From Promethearchaeota archaeon (GTDB lineage Archaea > Asgardarchaeota > Lokiarchaeia > Sigyniarchaeales > SOKP01): a stretch of DNA of 35,488 bases. Shown piece by piece: positions 1-8,600 of this stretch. The stretch spans positions 1 to 35,488 of the forward strand of contig RDOE01000034.1 in assembly GCA_011364975.1 (NCBI GenBank), given 5' to 3'. A program made the translations under genes and the position numbers. Each line of letters starts with the position of its first letter. Position 1 is the first letter of the stretch. The notes beneath the pieces were generated by a model. That model was not told the origin of the DNA. It saw only the letters and a list, made by a program, of their open reading frames with translations, and searched no databases.

Positions 1-46
1 CTAATATTTTCTTTAGTTCTTTAAAAATTTCATCAAGATTTTTCAT
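1..46 (-). CDS. N-terminal fragment of a gene running off the left edge
   Basis: An ATG on the minus strand at position 46 opens a frame that stays open to the window edge and reads MKNLDEIFKELKKIL, an amphipathic helix-like start. The sequence just upstream (47-80) is very AT-rich and could hold a promoter. Fifteen residues are too few to name a family. This may be a real gene start or a chance open frame. Confidence 0.4.
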   Translation of the reverse strand, partial: MKNLDEIFKELKKIL

Positions 47-211
47 AATCTTAACTATCTTAAAAAATAATTTAATTCTTAAGATTATAAATTAAAAAAG
101 AGTTTAAGGCGAATATCTGTTGATTCAAAATGTTGTTATAAGCCTTAATTGGGTTATAGATTAGAAATCCAATAAGAGTTGTAAAGAGGGATACTGAAAA
201 ATATAAGTATG

Positions 212-715
212 TTATGAATTGATAACTGAAATTTCAATCTCACAGTAAGGATCTCCCAAAGGGATTTTCTTCTTATGTTTTAAAATGAATTCTTTTTCTG
301 GGAAAGCTCCCTTTAACAAACCCTTAATACTTGCTAATGTGACTTTGTGACAAGGAATAGCCTCCCGAGACCATACTTTCTGTACCATTTTCCAAACTTC
401 ACATTCTAAAACTCGGTGAATCATTTTATTCTCATTAATTACCTCTATTTCTGAATGCATATTCATGAGTATATGTTGGATTTTCATTAGTTTTGGCAAT
501 GTTTTAGAGAAATCACCTTTTAAATCCGTTATCGAAGCGATTTTCTTTCCCAACCTTTCAGAAAACATCTCCCATGCTTTTATATCAAGTTCTGTCGCAG
601 ATTCCAAACCGAATTTTTCTACTGAAGCCATGAACCACGCACCATCCAACCTGAGAAATGCATATCTCATCAATTCTAGTAAATCTTCTAATTCCAATTC
701 TATATTTTCTTTCAT
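212..715 (-). CDS. DUF6125-like protein
   Basis: This 167-residue protein has no known reaction. Its N-terminal part carries the pattern DGAWF, then KFGLESATELD, then W, which resembles the DUF6125 family. The C-terminal part has a CEVWKMVQ segment, a conserved-looking IPCHKV and a PYCEIEI ending, again like that family. Members are related in pattern to L-2-amino-thiazoline-4-carboxylate hydrolase-like proteins, but activity is unproven. No signal peptide or membrane segment is visible. It stands alone, with a divergent gene to its right. Assignment is from memory of the family pattern; the reading frame itself is secure. Confidence 0.65.
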   Translation of the reverse strand: MKENIELELEDLLELMRYAFLRLDGAWFMASVEKFGLESATELDIKAWEMFSERLGKKIASITDLKGDFSKTLPKLMKIQHILMNMHSEIEVINENKMIHRVLECEVWKMVQKVWSREAIPCHKVTLASIKGLLKGAFPEKEFILKHKKKIPLGDPYCEIEISVINS

Positions 716-887
716 TTTTTTACTATTTCATGTTGTTTTTACTTATATTAAATTAGGGAATTTAATATAAATTAGAAATCAAATAATAAAATTATTATTG
801 ATTAATAATCTAGGTGTCCTGAATAATCTGAACGGATGCCTTGAATTAAAAATTAATACAATTATCAATTTAATATGGGTTTATACG

Positions 888-1826
888 ATGAATAACGATC
901 TTTGGTTTGGTTATCATGTTCCCTCTGAAGGTCTTAATTTCGAAAGTATGAAAAAAATCTGTTTGACAGCTGAAGATATTGGTCTTGACTTATTTACAAC
1001 AACAGATCATTTCATGAATATGATGAATCCTTCGGGTAAGGAAAACCATCCTCTGGAATGTTGGAGCTTACTAGCGGGTCTTGCAGCGGTCACAAAGAAG
1101 ATCCGATTAGGACCATTAGTATCGTGTTATGGTTATAGAGCACCAGCATTACTAGCAAAAATAGCAACTAGTGTTGATATTATAAGTAATGGAAGATTAG
1201 TAATGGGCCTTGGTGCAGGATGGCATCAAGCTGAATTTAATGGGTTTTACGGGAGGTTTCCTACAGCGAAGGAAAGAATACAAGGTTTTGAAGACACATT
1301 AGCTATTGTACATTCTATGTTACATAATGAGCATACTACTTATAAAGGGAAGGTTTTTTCGGTTGAAAATACTTTAAATAGCCCGTTTCCGGTTCAGAAA
1401 GAAATACCGATGATGACGGGAGTTTTTGGCAATTTAACTATTAAAATTGCTTCGTGTTATGCTGATATTATTCATTGTGTTTTTGATCCTTCATTAGATA
1501 CCTTAGAGGATCGGAGACGTCTAATATCTGAACGATGTAAAGAGTTAGGGAGAGATCCTAACGAGATTCGAATTGCTGCAGGATATACACTATGGCTTAA
1601 TCCAACAAAGGAAGATATTTCAAGACGTGCGATGATGTTAAAAATGAGAGGTAATAAACCATTAAAAGAAATAAAAAAGTTTGTTGAAAGTTCTCCATCA
1701 ACACCAGATGCTCACATTGAGGCAATGCAAGAGTTAATCAATAGGGGATTAAAGGTATTTACTTTTATGGGATCTATTGACAACTTGAAAATATTTGGAG
1801 ACCAAATTCTCCCAAAATTAAGATAA
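888..1826 (+). CDS. LLM-class (luciferase-like) F420/flavin-dependent oxidoreductase
   Basis: A TIM-barrel oxidoreductase of the bacterial luciferase superfamily, probably using coenzyme F420 or FMN; the substrate is unknown. The start chosen is the ATG at 888, giving 312 residues beginning MNNDLWFGYHVP. The frame is open upstream to 798, but those extra 30 residues (NNLGVLNNLNGCLELK and so on) look unlike family N-termini. The family features visible are the LFTTTDHF segment, then IRLGPLVSCYGYRAPALLAK, then GRLVMGLGAGWHQAEF with the GxGxGWxxxE pattern, and a C-terminal helix ending in LPKLR. It is followed by the OYE-type oxidoreductase on the same strand after about 290 bases, so the two could share a redox pathway; they need not be one operon. 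Confidence 0.85.
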   Translation: MNNDLWFGYHVPSEGLNFESMKKICLTAEDIGLDLFTTTDHFMNMMNPSGKENHPLECWSLLAGLAAVTKKIRLGPLVSCYGYRAPALLAKIATSVDIISNGRLVMGLGAGWHQAEFNGFYGRFPTAKERIQGFEDTLAIVHSMLHNEHTTYKGKVFSVENTLNSPFPVQKEIPMMTGVFGNLTIKIASCYADIIHCVFDPSLDTLEDRRRLISERCKELGRDPNEIRIAAGYTLWLNPTKEDISRRAMMLKMRGNKPLKEIKKFVESSPSTPDAHIEAMQELINRGLKVFTFMGSIDNLKIFGDQILPKLR

Positions 1827-2080
1827 TTAAATTCAGTGGCTATTTCATAGCTGCGAAAGCACTTATGTCATCTCATAATTCATTTAGGAACTTAGAAATT
1901 TATAACCCACTTCATTATTATGTGAATCTTTCATTATAGGTAAAGGTAATAAAAAGAAATAACGTTTCTATGCCAAGTACCTAATTACCTTTATTAACTT
2001 CTTAGTGGGTAGAATTAAAGGTTGTTTTAAATCTAAAAAAGGGGCAGTAAGAGGTGAATATCCCGCTGATTTGATAAACC

Positions 2081-2088
2081 TTTATAAG
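2081..2088 (+). promoter_or_regulatory. TATA-box candidate for the OYE-type gene
   Basis: The sequence TTTATAAG lies about 33 bases before the ATG at 2118. With usual archaeal spacing this puts transcription start roughly 8 bases before the ATG, a nearly leaderless message. Confidence 0.4.
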
Positions 2089-2117
2089 CATTATTATCTT
2101 AATTTTGATAATAAATT

Positions 2118-3251
2118 ATGATAATAAACAAACCATATAAGATCGGAAATATTGAAGTCAAGAATAGACTGATCCGTTCAGCTACATTTGAAGCTATGGC
2201 AACAGATGAAGGATATGTTACTCCCCAACATCTAAATCTTTATAAAAACTTAGCTGAAGGAGGGATTGGATTAATTATTACAGGATTCGCATATGTGCAT
2301 CCCAACGGACAATCTGCTCATCGTCAACTTGCGATTTATGATGATAAGTTTATTAAAGGAATTAAGCAGATAGCGGATGTAGTCCATGGTGTAGGAAATG
2401 GATGCAAAGTAGTGTTACAAATCGCGCATTGTGGACGTCAAACAGGAGCAATTGAAGAAACAATTGCTCCTTCTGCAGTTTTCGAAACTTATACGGAAAA
2501 GATGCCCCGAGAAATGACTCATAACGAGATCGAAGAAATTATTGAGGCATTCGGTCTAGCTATAAGAAGGGGAAAGGATGCAGGATTTGACGGTGTGCAA
2601 ATTCACGGAGCACATGGGTGGTTGATTAGTTCATTCTTATCTCCCTATACTAACAAAAGAAGCGATGAGTTTGGAGGATCAACTGAGAATAGAACGCGAA
2701 TCTTGGTAGACATCTATAATAGGGCAGTCGAGTTGGCTGGAAGAGATTTTCCCATACTCCTTAAAATGAATGGTACGGATTTCTTACCGAGTGGTTTACA
2801 AATCGAAGAGGCTAAAATAATAGCCAAGCGGTTAGCTGATATAGGATTTGCCTCATTTGAAGTCAGCGGAGGCATGTGGGAAATCATAACGCTTCCACCC
2901 AAAGATTTTGATTGGAGACCTACATTTATACCTGAAAGTAGATTAAACGTGGGAATCGAACACGATCCAGCATATAACTTGCCGTTCGCAAAAGAAATAA
3001 GCCAAGCTGTTGATGTACCCGTTATCCTTATCGGGGGGATAAATTCAAATCTCCTTGCCGAAGAAATTATAAATGAAGGGTCAATCGATTTCATCTCACT
3101 TTGTAGACCACTTATTCGTGAGCCCGATTTACCGAATAAATGGTTTGCGAGTGAGCAAAAAATCGGAGTTAGGTGCATTTATTGCAATGAATGTCTTGGC
3201 ACACTCTCTGAAGGGAAGGGGGTTTACTGTGTGCAAGATGAAAAAGTCTAA
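2118..3251 (+). CDS. Old Yellow Enzyme-family NADH:flavin oxidoreductase with [4Fe-4S] motif, single-domain
   Basis: This 377-residue protein is an FMN-binding TIM barrel of the 2,4-dienoyl-CoA reductase / 2-enoate reductase / BaiH branch. Evidence is the N-terminal NRLIRSATFEAMATDEGYVT, the HCGRQTG segment, the active-site region VQIHGAHGWLISSFLSPYTN, RSDEFGGSTENRTR, and the FMN-phosphate region GGINS. At the C-terminus Cys353, Cys356, Cys359 and Cys371 form a CX2CX2CX11C set that fits the iron-sulfur motif of this branch. Most relatives with this cluster have a further 250-300 residue FAD/NAD(P)H domain, which is absent here: the frame ends six residues after Cys371. Electrons must therefore come from a separate partner. 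Its natural substrate is probably an enoate or enoyl-CoA, but the sequence does not say which. Confidence 0.88.
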   Translation: MIINKPYKIGNIEVKNRLIRSATFEAMATDEGYVTPQHLNLYKNLAEGGIGLIITGFAYVHPNGQSAHRQLAIYDDKFIKGIKQIADVVHGVGNGCKVVLQIAHCGRQTGAIEETIAPSAVFETYTEKMPREMTHNEIEEIIEAFGLAIRRGKDAGFDGVQIHGAHGWLISSFLSPYTNKRSDEFGGSTENRTRILVDIYNRAVELAGRDFPILLKMNGTDFLPSGLQIEEAKIIAKRLADIGFASFEVSGGMWEIITLPPKDFDWRPTFIPESRLNVGIEHDPAYNLPFAKEISQAVDVPVILIGGINSNLLAEEIINEGSIDFISLCRPLIREPDLPNKWFASEQKIGVRCIYCNECLGTLSEGKGVYCVQDEKV

Positions 3252-3367
3252 ATAAATACTCAAATAATCTAATTCTCTATCTTTCACAATCCTCTTTTTA
3301 ATATTATAAGTCTAAGAGGATTAAGAATAAATTAGAAAACAAATAAAAAAAGATTATTTAATAAAAT

Positions 3368-4636
3368 CTAGGTACCCTCAAGATACCCGTGAATGTAATT
3401 ATATTGCTCATCTGTTAATTTATCTATTTTAATACCCATAGATTCAAGTTTTAAGTATCCTACTTGATCATCTATCTCAGTAGGAATCTCTATTATGCCT
3501 TTTTTAAGCGATTTTTTGTTTTTTACAATATACTCTGACATTAGTGATTGAAGAGCAAAAGACATATCCATAACCTCACTGGGGTGGCCCTCAGATAAAA
3601 CAAGATTAGCTAACCGCCCTTTAGCAAGCAGATAAACTTTTTTACCGTCGGGAAATGTTAGTTCTTCCACATTAGAACGGATTGGTTTTATTTGTTTTGC
3701 ATATTCATATAACTGTTTCGTTGGGATTTCTATATCGAAATGCCCAAGATTTCCGAGAATTACTCCTTCTTTTAACATATCAAACATTTCTTTTGTTGGA
3801 GGAATTACGTGTTTGCAACCCGTTGCAGTTAAAATTATATCAGCGATCGGTAATGCATTGACTATAGGCATAACTTGATATCCTGCGAATTTAGCTTGAA
3901 GTGCTTTAATTGGATCAACTTCAGTGACAATTACATTTGCCCCTAAACCACGTGCTCTCAAGGCCATTCCGCTACTGCAATGACCGAATCCTGCAACGAT
4001 TACATTTTTGCCTGCAAAGAGAACATGCATCCCATAAATAGCTGAAACTATACCTTGTCCAGTACCCAACTCGTTATCGAATTGATTCTTACATCGAGCA
4101 TCATTAACTGGAAATAAGGGTACTTTCAAAAACCCTTGCTTATCCATAGCTTTGAATCTTTTAACTCCAGTTGTAGTTTCTTCTTGACAAGCAATAATTA
4201 CACCTGAGTTAATAAGTTCTGCATATTCTTGGTGAGCGGTCACAATCATATCTGCACCATCGTCTATTAAGATGTTTGGCTTTGCATCAAGACATTGTCT
4301 AATACACCAATAAAATTCCTCATCAGTATTACCATGCCAAGCAAATACATTTATTCCTTCCGTTATCAAGGCGGCTGCTACATCATCTTGGGTTGATAAT
4401 GGATTACTACCACAAAGATATACTTCTGCTCCACCAGCTTTAAGTGTTCTTGCCAGGTTCCCCGTTTCCTTTGTCACATGGAGACATCCTGCAATGATAA
4501 TTCCCTTCAATGGTTTTTCTTTTTCAAACCTTTCTCGAATCACTTTAGCTGTGACTGGCATTTTACTCTCAGCAATATATAAGGCTTCTTTTCCTTTTTC
4601 AGCGAGTTTCTCATCTGCGATTTTAAAATTAACCAA
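3368..4636 (-). CDS. ahcY: S-adenosylhomocysteine hydrolase (adenosylhomocysteinase)
   Basis: The enzyme splits S-adenosylhomocysteine to homocysteine and adenosine (or, in some archaea, the inosyl analogue) and keeps methylation running. At 422 residues it is a normal archaeal length and lacks the bacterial insert and the long KPxxYRY tail. Visible motifs are His53/Thr55 (CLHVT), CGSNPLSTQDDVAAAL, Asp-rich IDDGADM, Glu152/153 in EETTTGVKR, and Lys183/Asp187 in NDARCKNQFDN. The NAD fold at 216-223 reads GFGHCSSG: the third glycine of GxGxxG is serine, which is unusual. The gene is divergent from the regulator at 4758, with a shared 121-base promoter region. Confidence 0.95.
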   Translation of the reverse strand: MVNFKIADEKLAEKGKEALYIAESKMPVTAKVIRERFEKEKPLKGIIIAGCLHVTKETGNLARTLKAGGAEVYLCGSNPLSTQDDVAAALITEGINVFAWHGNTDEEFYWCIRQCLDAKPNILIDDGADMIVTAHQEYAELINSGVIIACQEETTTGVKRFKAMDKQGFLKVPLFPVNDARCKNQFDNELGTGQGIVSAIYGMHVLFAGKNVIVAGFGHCSSGMALRARGLGANVIVTEVDPIKALQAKFAGYQVMPIVNALPIADIILTATGCKHVIPPTKEMFDMLKEGVILGNLGHFDIEIPTKQLYEYAKQIKPIRSNVEELTFPDGKKVYLLAKGRLANLVLSEGHPSEVMDMSFALQSLMSEYIVKNKKSLKKGIIEIPTEIDDQVGYLKLESMGIKIDKLTDEQYNYIHGYLEGT

Positions 4637-4715
4637 TTATGATCACATTTATGTAAATTTATTTAGTAAGATTATTTAATTTTGATTAGATTATAAAGGT
4701 ATTTTTAAGCAATTG

Positions 4716-4740
4716 TGTAATAATATTATTATATATTACA
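4716..4740. promoter_or_regulatory. Palindromic operator candidate in the ahcY/regulator intergenic region
   Basis: TGTAATA and TATTACA form 7-base arms around an 11-base AT-only centre. The spacing suits a dimeric winged-helix or Lrp-type protein. It ends 17 bases before the ATG of the regulator, over the likely TATA region, so autoregulation is plausible. It could also act on ahcY, whose start lies about 80 bases away. Only one copy was noticed. Confidence 0.35.
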
Positions 4741-4757
4741 TAAATGATTAATATAAT

Positions 4758-5729
4758 ATGGTTATTAGGTTGAATGAAGTATTAAACAATTTAAATTTAG
4801 AGCATAAGTTAATCAAAGATTTAAATTTAAGTTCAAAACCAAATTTCTCTATTATTGCAAAGACCTTAGGTATATCAAGAAAGACTTTTTTAAGTTTATT
4901 TAAGGAGATAAGGAACAAAAAATTGATTAATAATTTCTCAATTAATATTAATCCCAACATTCAACCAAACTTAAAATATGTTTTTTTGGAAATTAAAACA
5001 AATCCTAAAGAACCTCAAATAGTAAATGAATTATTGAAGATTCCACAATTAACCATGCTTGATGGAATTTTTGGCGAATATTCTTTAATGGCTTTATTTA
5101 TATTTAAGACTTCTGAAGAGTATTATACAGTTCTTAATAACCTTGATCAGGTAATGGCGTTATCTTATTTTAAAAAATATCAACTTCTTGAAACTATAAA
5201 AACCTTTAAAATAAATGGAGTCGAATTATCGAACAAACCTGTATCAAAATCATTACAGCTTGACGAAATCGATTATGTAATTCTTAAAATTTTAAACCAA
5301 GAACAAGGGTATAAATTACTATCTACCTATGAGATAAAAAACATACTAAAGAACAAATATAAAATAATAATCTCTCAACCTACCGTTTCACTTCGAATAA
5401 AGGCCCTTAGATCAAATAACATTATTCTAAATTATGCTATAAACTTTAATCCTAAAAAAATTGGCTTCTTCGGAAAGTTTATAATAAAAATAAAACCAGC
5501 AGATACATCAAAATATGATGACCTTGCGTTAGAATTAGAAAAAAGAGAGGAAATAACACATTTATTTAGAATTGGGGAAGAATACGGTTTATTAGCGATC
5601 ATAAGAGTTAAAAAAATTGAAGATTACAGATTTTTCATAATGAGTCTATATGAATCAAGAGAAATTGAAGACACATATACCAATTTTGTTCTGGATGAAC
5701 ATATTATTTTTACAAATTTTTTATATTAA
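4758..5729 (+). CDS. Tandem Lrp/AsnC-type transcriptional regulator
   Basis: A 323-residue DNA-binding regulator that looks like two Lrp/AsnC units fused. The first helix-turn-helix is near residues 30-58 (FSIIAKTLGISRKTF), followed by an alpha/beta RAM-like domain to about 150. A second winged helix follows near 165-235 (QPTVSLRIKALRSNNI), then another RAM-like half with HLFRIGEEYGLLAIIRV. Ordinary Lrp proteins are about 150 residues, one unit each. The effector cannot be told from the sequence. It is divergent from ahcY and preceded by a palindrome, which suggests autoregulation and perhaps control of methyl-cycle genes. Confidence 0.7.
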   Translation: MVIRLNEVLNNLNLEHKLIKDLNLSSKPNFSIIAKTLGISRKTFLSLFKEIRNKKLINNFSININPNIQPNLKYVFLEIKTNPKEPQIVNELLKIPQLTMLDGIFGEYSLMALFIFKTSEEYYTVLNNLDQVMALSYFKKYQLLETIKTFKINGVELSNKPVSKSLQLDEIDYVILKILNQEQGYKLLSTYEIKNILKNKYKIIISQPTVSLRIKALRSNNIILNYAINFNPKKIGFFGKFIIKIKPADTSKYDDLALELEKREEITHLFRIGEEYGLLAIIRVKKIEDYRFFIMSLYESREIEDTYTNFVLDEHIIFTNFLY

Positions 5730-5818
5730 TTTTGTTTTAATTGCTAAAAAACTAATCCAATATTCTCCTTCTGTTTATATTTACTCATGAATAACTTTAT
5801 TTTAATTCGAAAAAATTG

Positions 5819-5831
5819 TTTTATATATAAA
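5819..5831 (+). promoter_or_regulatory. TATA-box candidate and small hairpin before the exonuclease gene
   Basis: TTTTATATATAAA is a near-ideal archaeal TATA box about 25-30 bases before the ATG at 5854. Between them CTGAT (5833-5837) and ATCAG (5842-5846) form a perfect 5-base inverted repeat with a CTAA loop. A good promoter in front of a frameshifted gene suggests that the damage is recent or is a sequence error. Confidence 0.5.
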
Positions 5832-5853
5832 TCTGATCTAAATCAGGGTAGTC

Positions 5854-6063
5854 ATGAAAGAAAACATTGTCTTTAAAGACCTTTTTGAGTTTATTGATGA
5901 TGAGAGATCACATAAAATAGCGGTTTTAGATATCGAGACTACTGGATTAAAGCCAGATAATGGACTTATTGTTGAGATCGGAATTGTTGAGCTTGATTTA
6001 AAGACGGGCGCTACGAAAATTCTTTTTGAATCAATAATAAAGGAAGCAGGGTTTGAATCCTGA
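5854..6063 (+). pseudogene. DnaQ-like 3'-5' exonuclease, N-terminal part (frameshifted)
   Basis: The first half of a DEDD-fold exonuclease. Residues 26-32 read LDIETTG, the ExoI motif that supplies the first two metal-binding acids, and the following IVEIGIVELDLKTG strand fits the RNase H-like core. The frame stops with TGA at 6061, directly after KEAGFES. The remaining motifs lie in another frame from about 6053. Alone, this 69-residue piece cannot be an active nuclease. Confidence 0.75.
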
Positions 6064-6394
6064 TTTAGTTGAATTAAAAGAAAAGGTTCAAGAGATTCTT
6101 AATAGGTATCACTTAACTGCTTATAATAAACCTTTTGATTTCAGCTTTTTAGAGTCTAGGGGATTTCTAATAAAAAAACAATTACCTGATATAATGGAAG
6201 CCGCAAAGAATGTTTGTAAGATTGTGAAATTTAATGGTGAATATAAAAATCCGAATTTTCAAGAAGCTTGGGAGTATTTTTTCCCAGAAAGTAATTATAT
6301 TGAAAAACATAGGGCGGTAGATGACGCTTTACACGAGGCCATCGTACTATACGAAATGTATCAGAAGGGTAATTTTAAAGCCAACTTTTATTAA
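6053..6394 (+). pseudogene. DnaQ-like 3'-5' exonuclease, C-terminal part (frameshifted)
   Basis: This frame continues the exonuclease. It contains the ExoII motif in TAYNKPFDFSFL and the ExoIII motif in HRAVDDALHEA (HxxxxD form). A TTG at 6053 could start it, overlapping the first part by 11 bases, but no independent function is likely because ExoI is missing. The joined protein would be about 180 residues. The distance between ExoI and ExoII is short for the family, so besides the shifted frame some 20 residues may have been lost near 6055. Alternatives are a sequencing error or programmed frameshifting; no slippery heptamer is obvious at the junction. Confidence 0.75.
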
Positions 6395-6521
6395 ATCAAT
6401 AATTGATTAGTTTTACTTTTTCTCTTCTTTAGGATTTTAACTTAAAATAAATTAAATAATATTTAGAAATTCAAAAAGAAATAATTTAATTATTTTGGGA
6501 AAATACCTTTAATTGTAAATT

Positions 6522-8600
6522 ATGAGTTATTTCTATGAAGTTTTATCTAAACAAGCAGGTTATTCACGAATAGGACGTATGATTTTATCAAAAGAACCTA
6601 AGTTATACATTAGTACTCCTGAAATTGTTATCCCCATGAAAAGAACATTAATGAATCATCTTGGATTTCTTGAAGAAGTTCAAGAACATAAAATTTTTCT
6701 CATTACTAAAGAAATCTATCTAAAAATTGGTTTCTTAAGAGAAAAATTTAGAGGAACTGGCTTTCTTTTCACACATTATGGTACGATTACCAAATTTAAT
6801 GAAATCTTAGAAAGAAATATTGAGAAAATTTCACAAAATCATGTTATATGTTTAATTCCCTTTAATGTGCCAAATACAATAATAGGTAAAGATTTTGCAG
6901 TAAATGAGATTAATAATTATTTAAAACGGGTAAAAGAAATTTTTTCCAAGCATTCAAATATATTATTTGGTTTATCCATCCGAATATTCGATTATCCTGA
7001 ATTAATTGAACTTTATAGTTCATTTCTTAAGGAACATTCAAATATAAAAATCTTAAATCTGCTTGATTTGTTTGATAATTTTGTAAAATATAGAAAAATC
7101 TTGGACACAATTGTAAAGATAAAATCTAACTTGGATAACAATTCTGTACTCATGGCTTCTGGGAAAATAGTTCCAAGTCAATATCCTTTTCTTATTTATT
7201 TAGGAATTGATTTAATTAATGCAAGTTACATGCTCTATTTATCTTCAGAAAATTTCTATGATACTACTGAATACTTGCTTCCCATTTATAAAGTAAATGA
7301 TTTTCCTTGCTCTTGTTTTGCCTGTAAGAGTGACCTCAAAAAAATTAAACAAGAAAAATATTCTGGTGAGAAATTAGAATTATTATGTTTACACAACATA
7401 ATATCTGCAAAAAATTTTGTAAATAAGGTTAAACAATATCTTAGAACAGAGGATTTTCGAAATTTTCTTGAGAAAGCAGTTTTAAATGACTTAAATCTCA
7501 TTTCAGCACTAAAAATCTTAGATCGTAATTATTACAATATTTTGAAATATGAAACACCCATTACTCAACAGAACAAAATAATAAAGTGTATTGGAGTTTC
7601 ATCATATCATCGTCCTGACTTTAGAGAATTTAGAGAGAGATTGATTAACACTTTTACTCCTGAATCTTGGACAAGATTAATAATAATATATCCCTGTTCC
7701 TCAAAAAAACCTTATTCTGAATCAAAGTCTCATAAAGCGTTTCAGAAAGTAATGCGAAAATTTCCAGAGTTTCCAGATTTCCAAGAAATAATACTTACTT
7801 CTCCACTTGGTGCTATTCCAAGGCAATTTGAGAATGTTTATCCAGTTAGTTCTTATGATATATCTGTAACAGGTTTTTGGGATACAGAAGAGGTAAATAT
7901 CACTGCGAATATGCTCCTAAAAATCTTACAAAAATATAATACCGAAATTCCTATTATTTGTCACTTGAAAGGAAAGGGTTATCAAAGGGTAATAAAAAAG
8001 GTTAGTAAATCATTAGATCATGATATATATTTTACAGAAGCTAAAGAAGGTCTAATTACCAAAGATAGTTTGAATAGCTTATACAATAAGATAAAAGAAT
8101 TAAAGGATAAATATCATCCAAAAGAGAGCTTGTCTGCGAATGACCCAAACCATAAAACATGGAATCGAAAATTAATAAAAATCTTAGATTATCAATTTGG
8201 TGCAGGAACGGGAATGATGCTAATTAATAATAATATCAAAATTAAAAAAGATAATAAAGGTAATAAATTAGAAATTTCAGATAGCAGGAGTAAAGAGGTT
8301 ATAGGACATTTTTATTTTGATTCTGGTCAAATAAAACTTACTTTGGACGGCGCGAAAAGATTATTTCCTCTTTCGAAAATCGAAAAACAACTTGTCTTTG
8401 ATGGGGATGTTATTAAAGGAAGTACTCTTTTTCGTCCAGGTATTATTGAATATTCTACCGATCTTAAGCCAAAAGATATAGTATTAATATTGAATAAAAA
8501 AAAAGAAAATGTAATAGGTTTAGGGCAATTGATAATAGGTAAAAATAATATTAAAAATTCAAATTCGGGTAAAGTAGCTGAAATCTATGAAAAATTATGA
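6522..8600 (+). CDS. arcS: Archaeosine synthase ArcS (TgtA2-type)
   Basis: ArcS acts on preQ0 already inserted at position 15 of archaeal tRNAs; in the two-enzyme scheme it adds lysine to the nitrile before RaSEA completes archaeosine. The 692-residue protein has a degenerate tRNA-guanine transglycosylase-like N-terminal half with a TGT-type zinc site (Cys263, Cys265, Cys268, His291). Residues 391-401 read PCSSKKPYSES, the ArcS signature. A PUA RNA-binding domain occupies about 610-690 (DGDVIKGSTLFRPGI). The last 14 bases overlap the start of the RaSEA gene, so translation is probably coupled. Confidence 0.92.
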   Translation: MSYFYEVLSKQAGYSRIGRMILSKEPKLYISTPEIVIPMKRTLMNHLGFLEEVQEHKIFLITKEIYLKIGFLREKFRGTGFLFTHYGTITKFNEILERNIEKISQNHVICLIPFNVPNTIIGKDFAVNEINNYLKRVKEIFSKHSNILFGLSIRIFDYPELIELYSSFLKEHSNIKILNLLDLFDNFVKYRKILDTIVKIKSNLDNNSVLMASGKIVPSQYPFLIYLGIDLINASYMLYLSSENFYDTTEYLLPIYKVNDFPCSCFACKSDLKKIKQEKYSGEKLELLCLHNIISAKNFVNKVKQYLRTEDFRNFLEKAVLNDLNLISALKILDRNYYNILKYETPITQQNKIIKCIGVSSYHRPDFREFRERLINTFTPESWTRLIIIYPCSSKKPYSESKSHKAFQKVMRKFPEFPDFQEIILTSPLGAIPRQFENVYPVSSYDISVTGFWDTEEVNITANMLLKILQKYNTEIPIICHLKGKGYQRVIKKVSKSLDHDIYFTEAKEGLITKDSLNSLYNKIKELKDKYHPKESLSANDPNHKTWNRKLIKILDYQFGAGTGMMLINNNIKIKKDNKGNKLEISDSRSKEVIGHFYFDSGQIKLTLDGAKRLFPLSKIEKQLVFDGDVIKGSTLFRPGIIEYSTDLKPKDIVLILNKKKENVIGLGQLIIGKNNIKNSNSGKVAEIYEKL

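Noticed and set aside
465..770. Plus-strand frame opposite the DUF6125-like gene
   Set aside because: It lies antisense to a gene with recognisable motifs and has the composition of a shadow frame.
1963..2120. A 52-codon plus-strand frame with protein-like stretch (GEYPADLINLYKHYY)
   Set aside because: It has no ATG, overlaps the TATA box of the next gene and has no recognised similarity. An open frame of this size is not rare at this base composition.
2714..3178. 154-codon minus-strand frame opposite the OYE-type gene
   Set aside because: The sense strand encodes conserved active-site and cluster motifs; the antisense frame has none.
6047..6062. CAGGGTTTGAATCCTG resembles the T-arm of a tRNA at the exonuclease break
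   Set aside because: It is 16 rather than 17 bases, the stem is only four pairs, and no anticodon or acceptor arm fits around it. It is coding sequence by chance.
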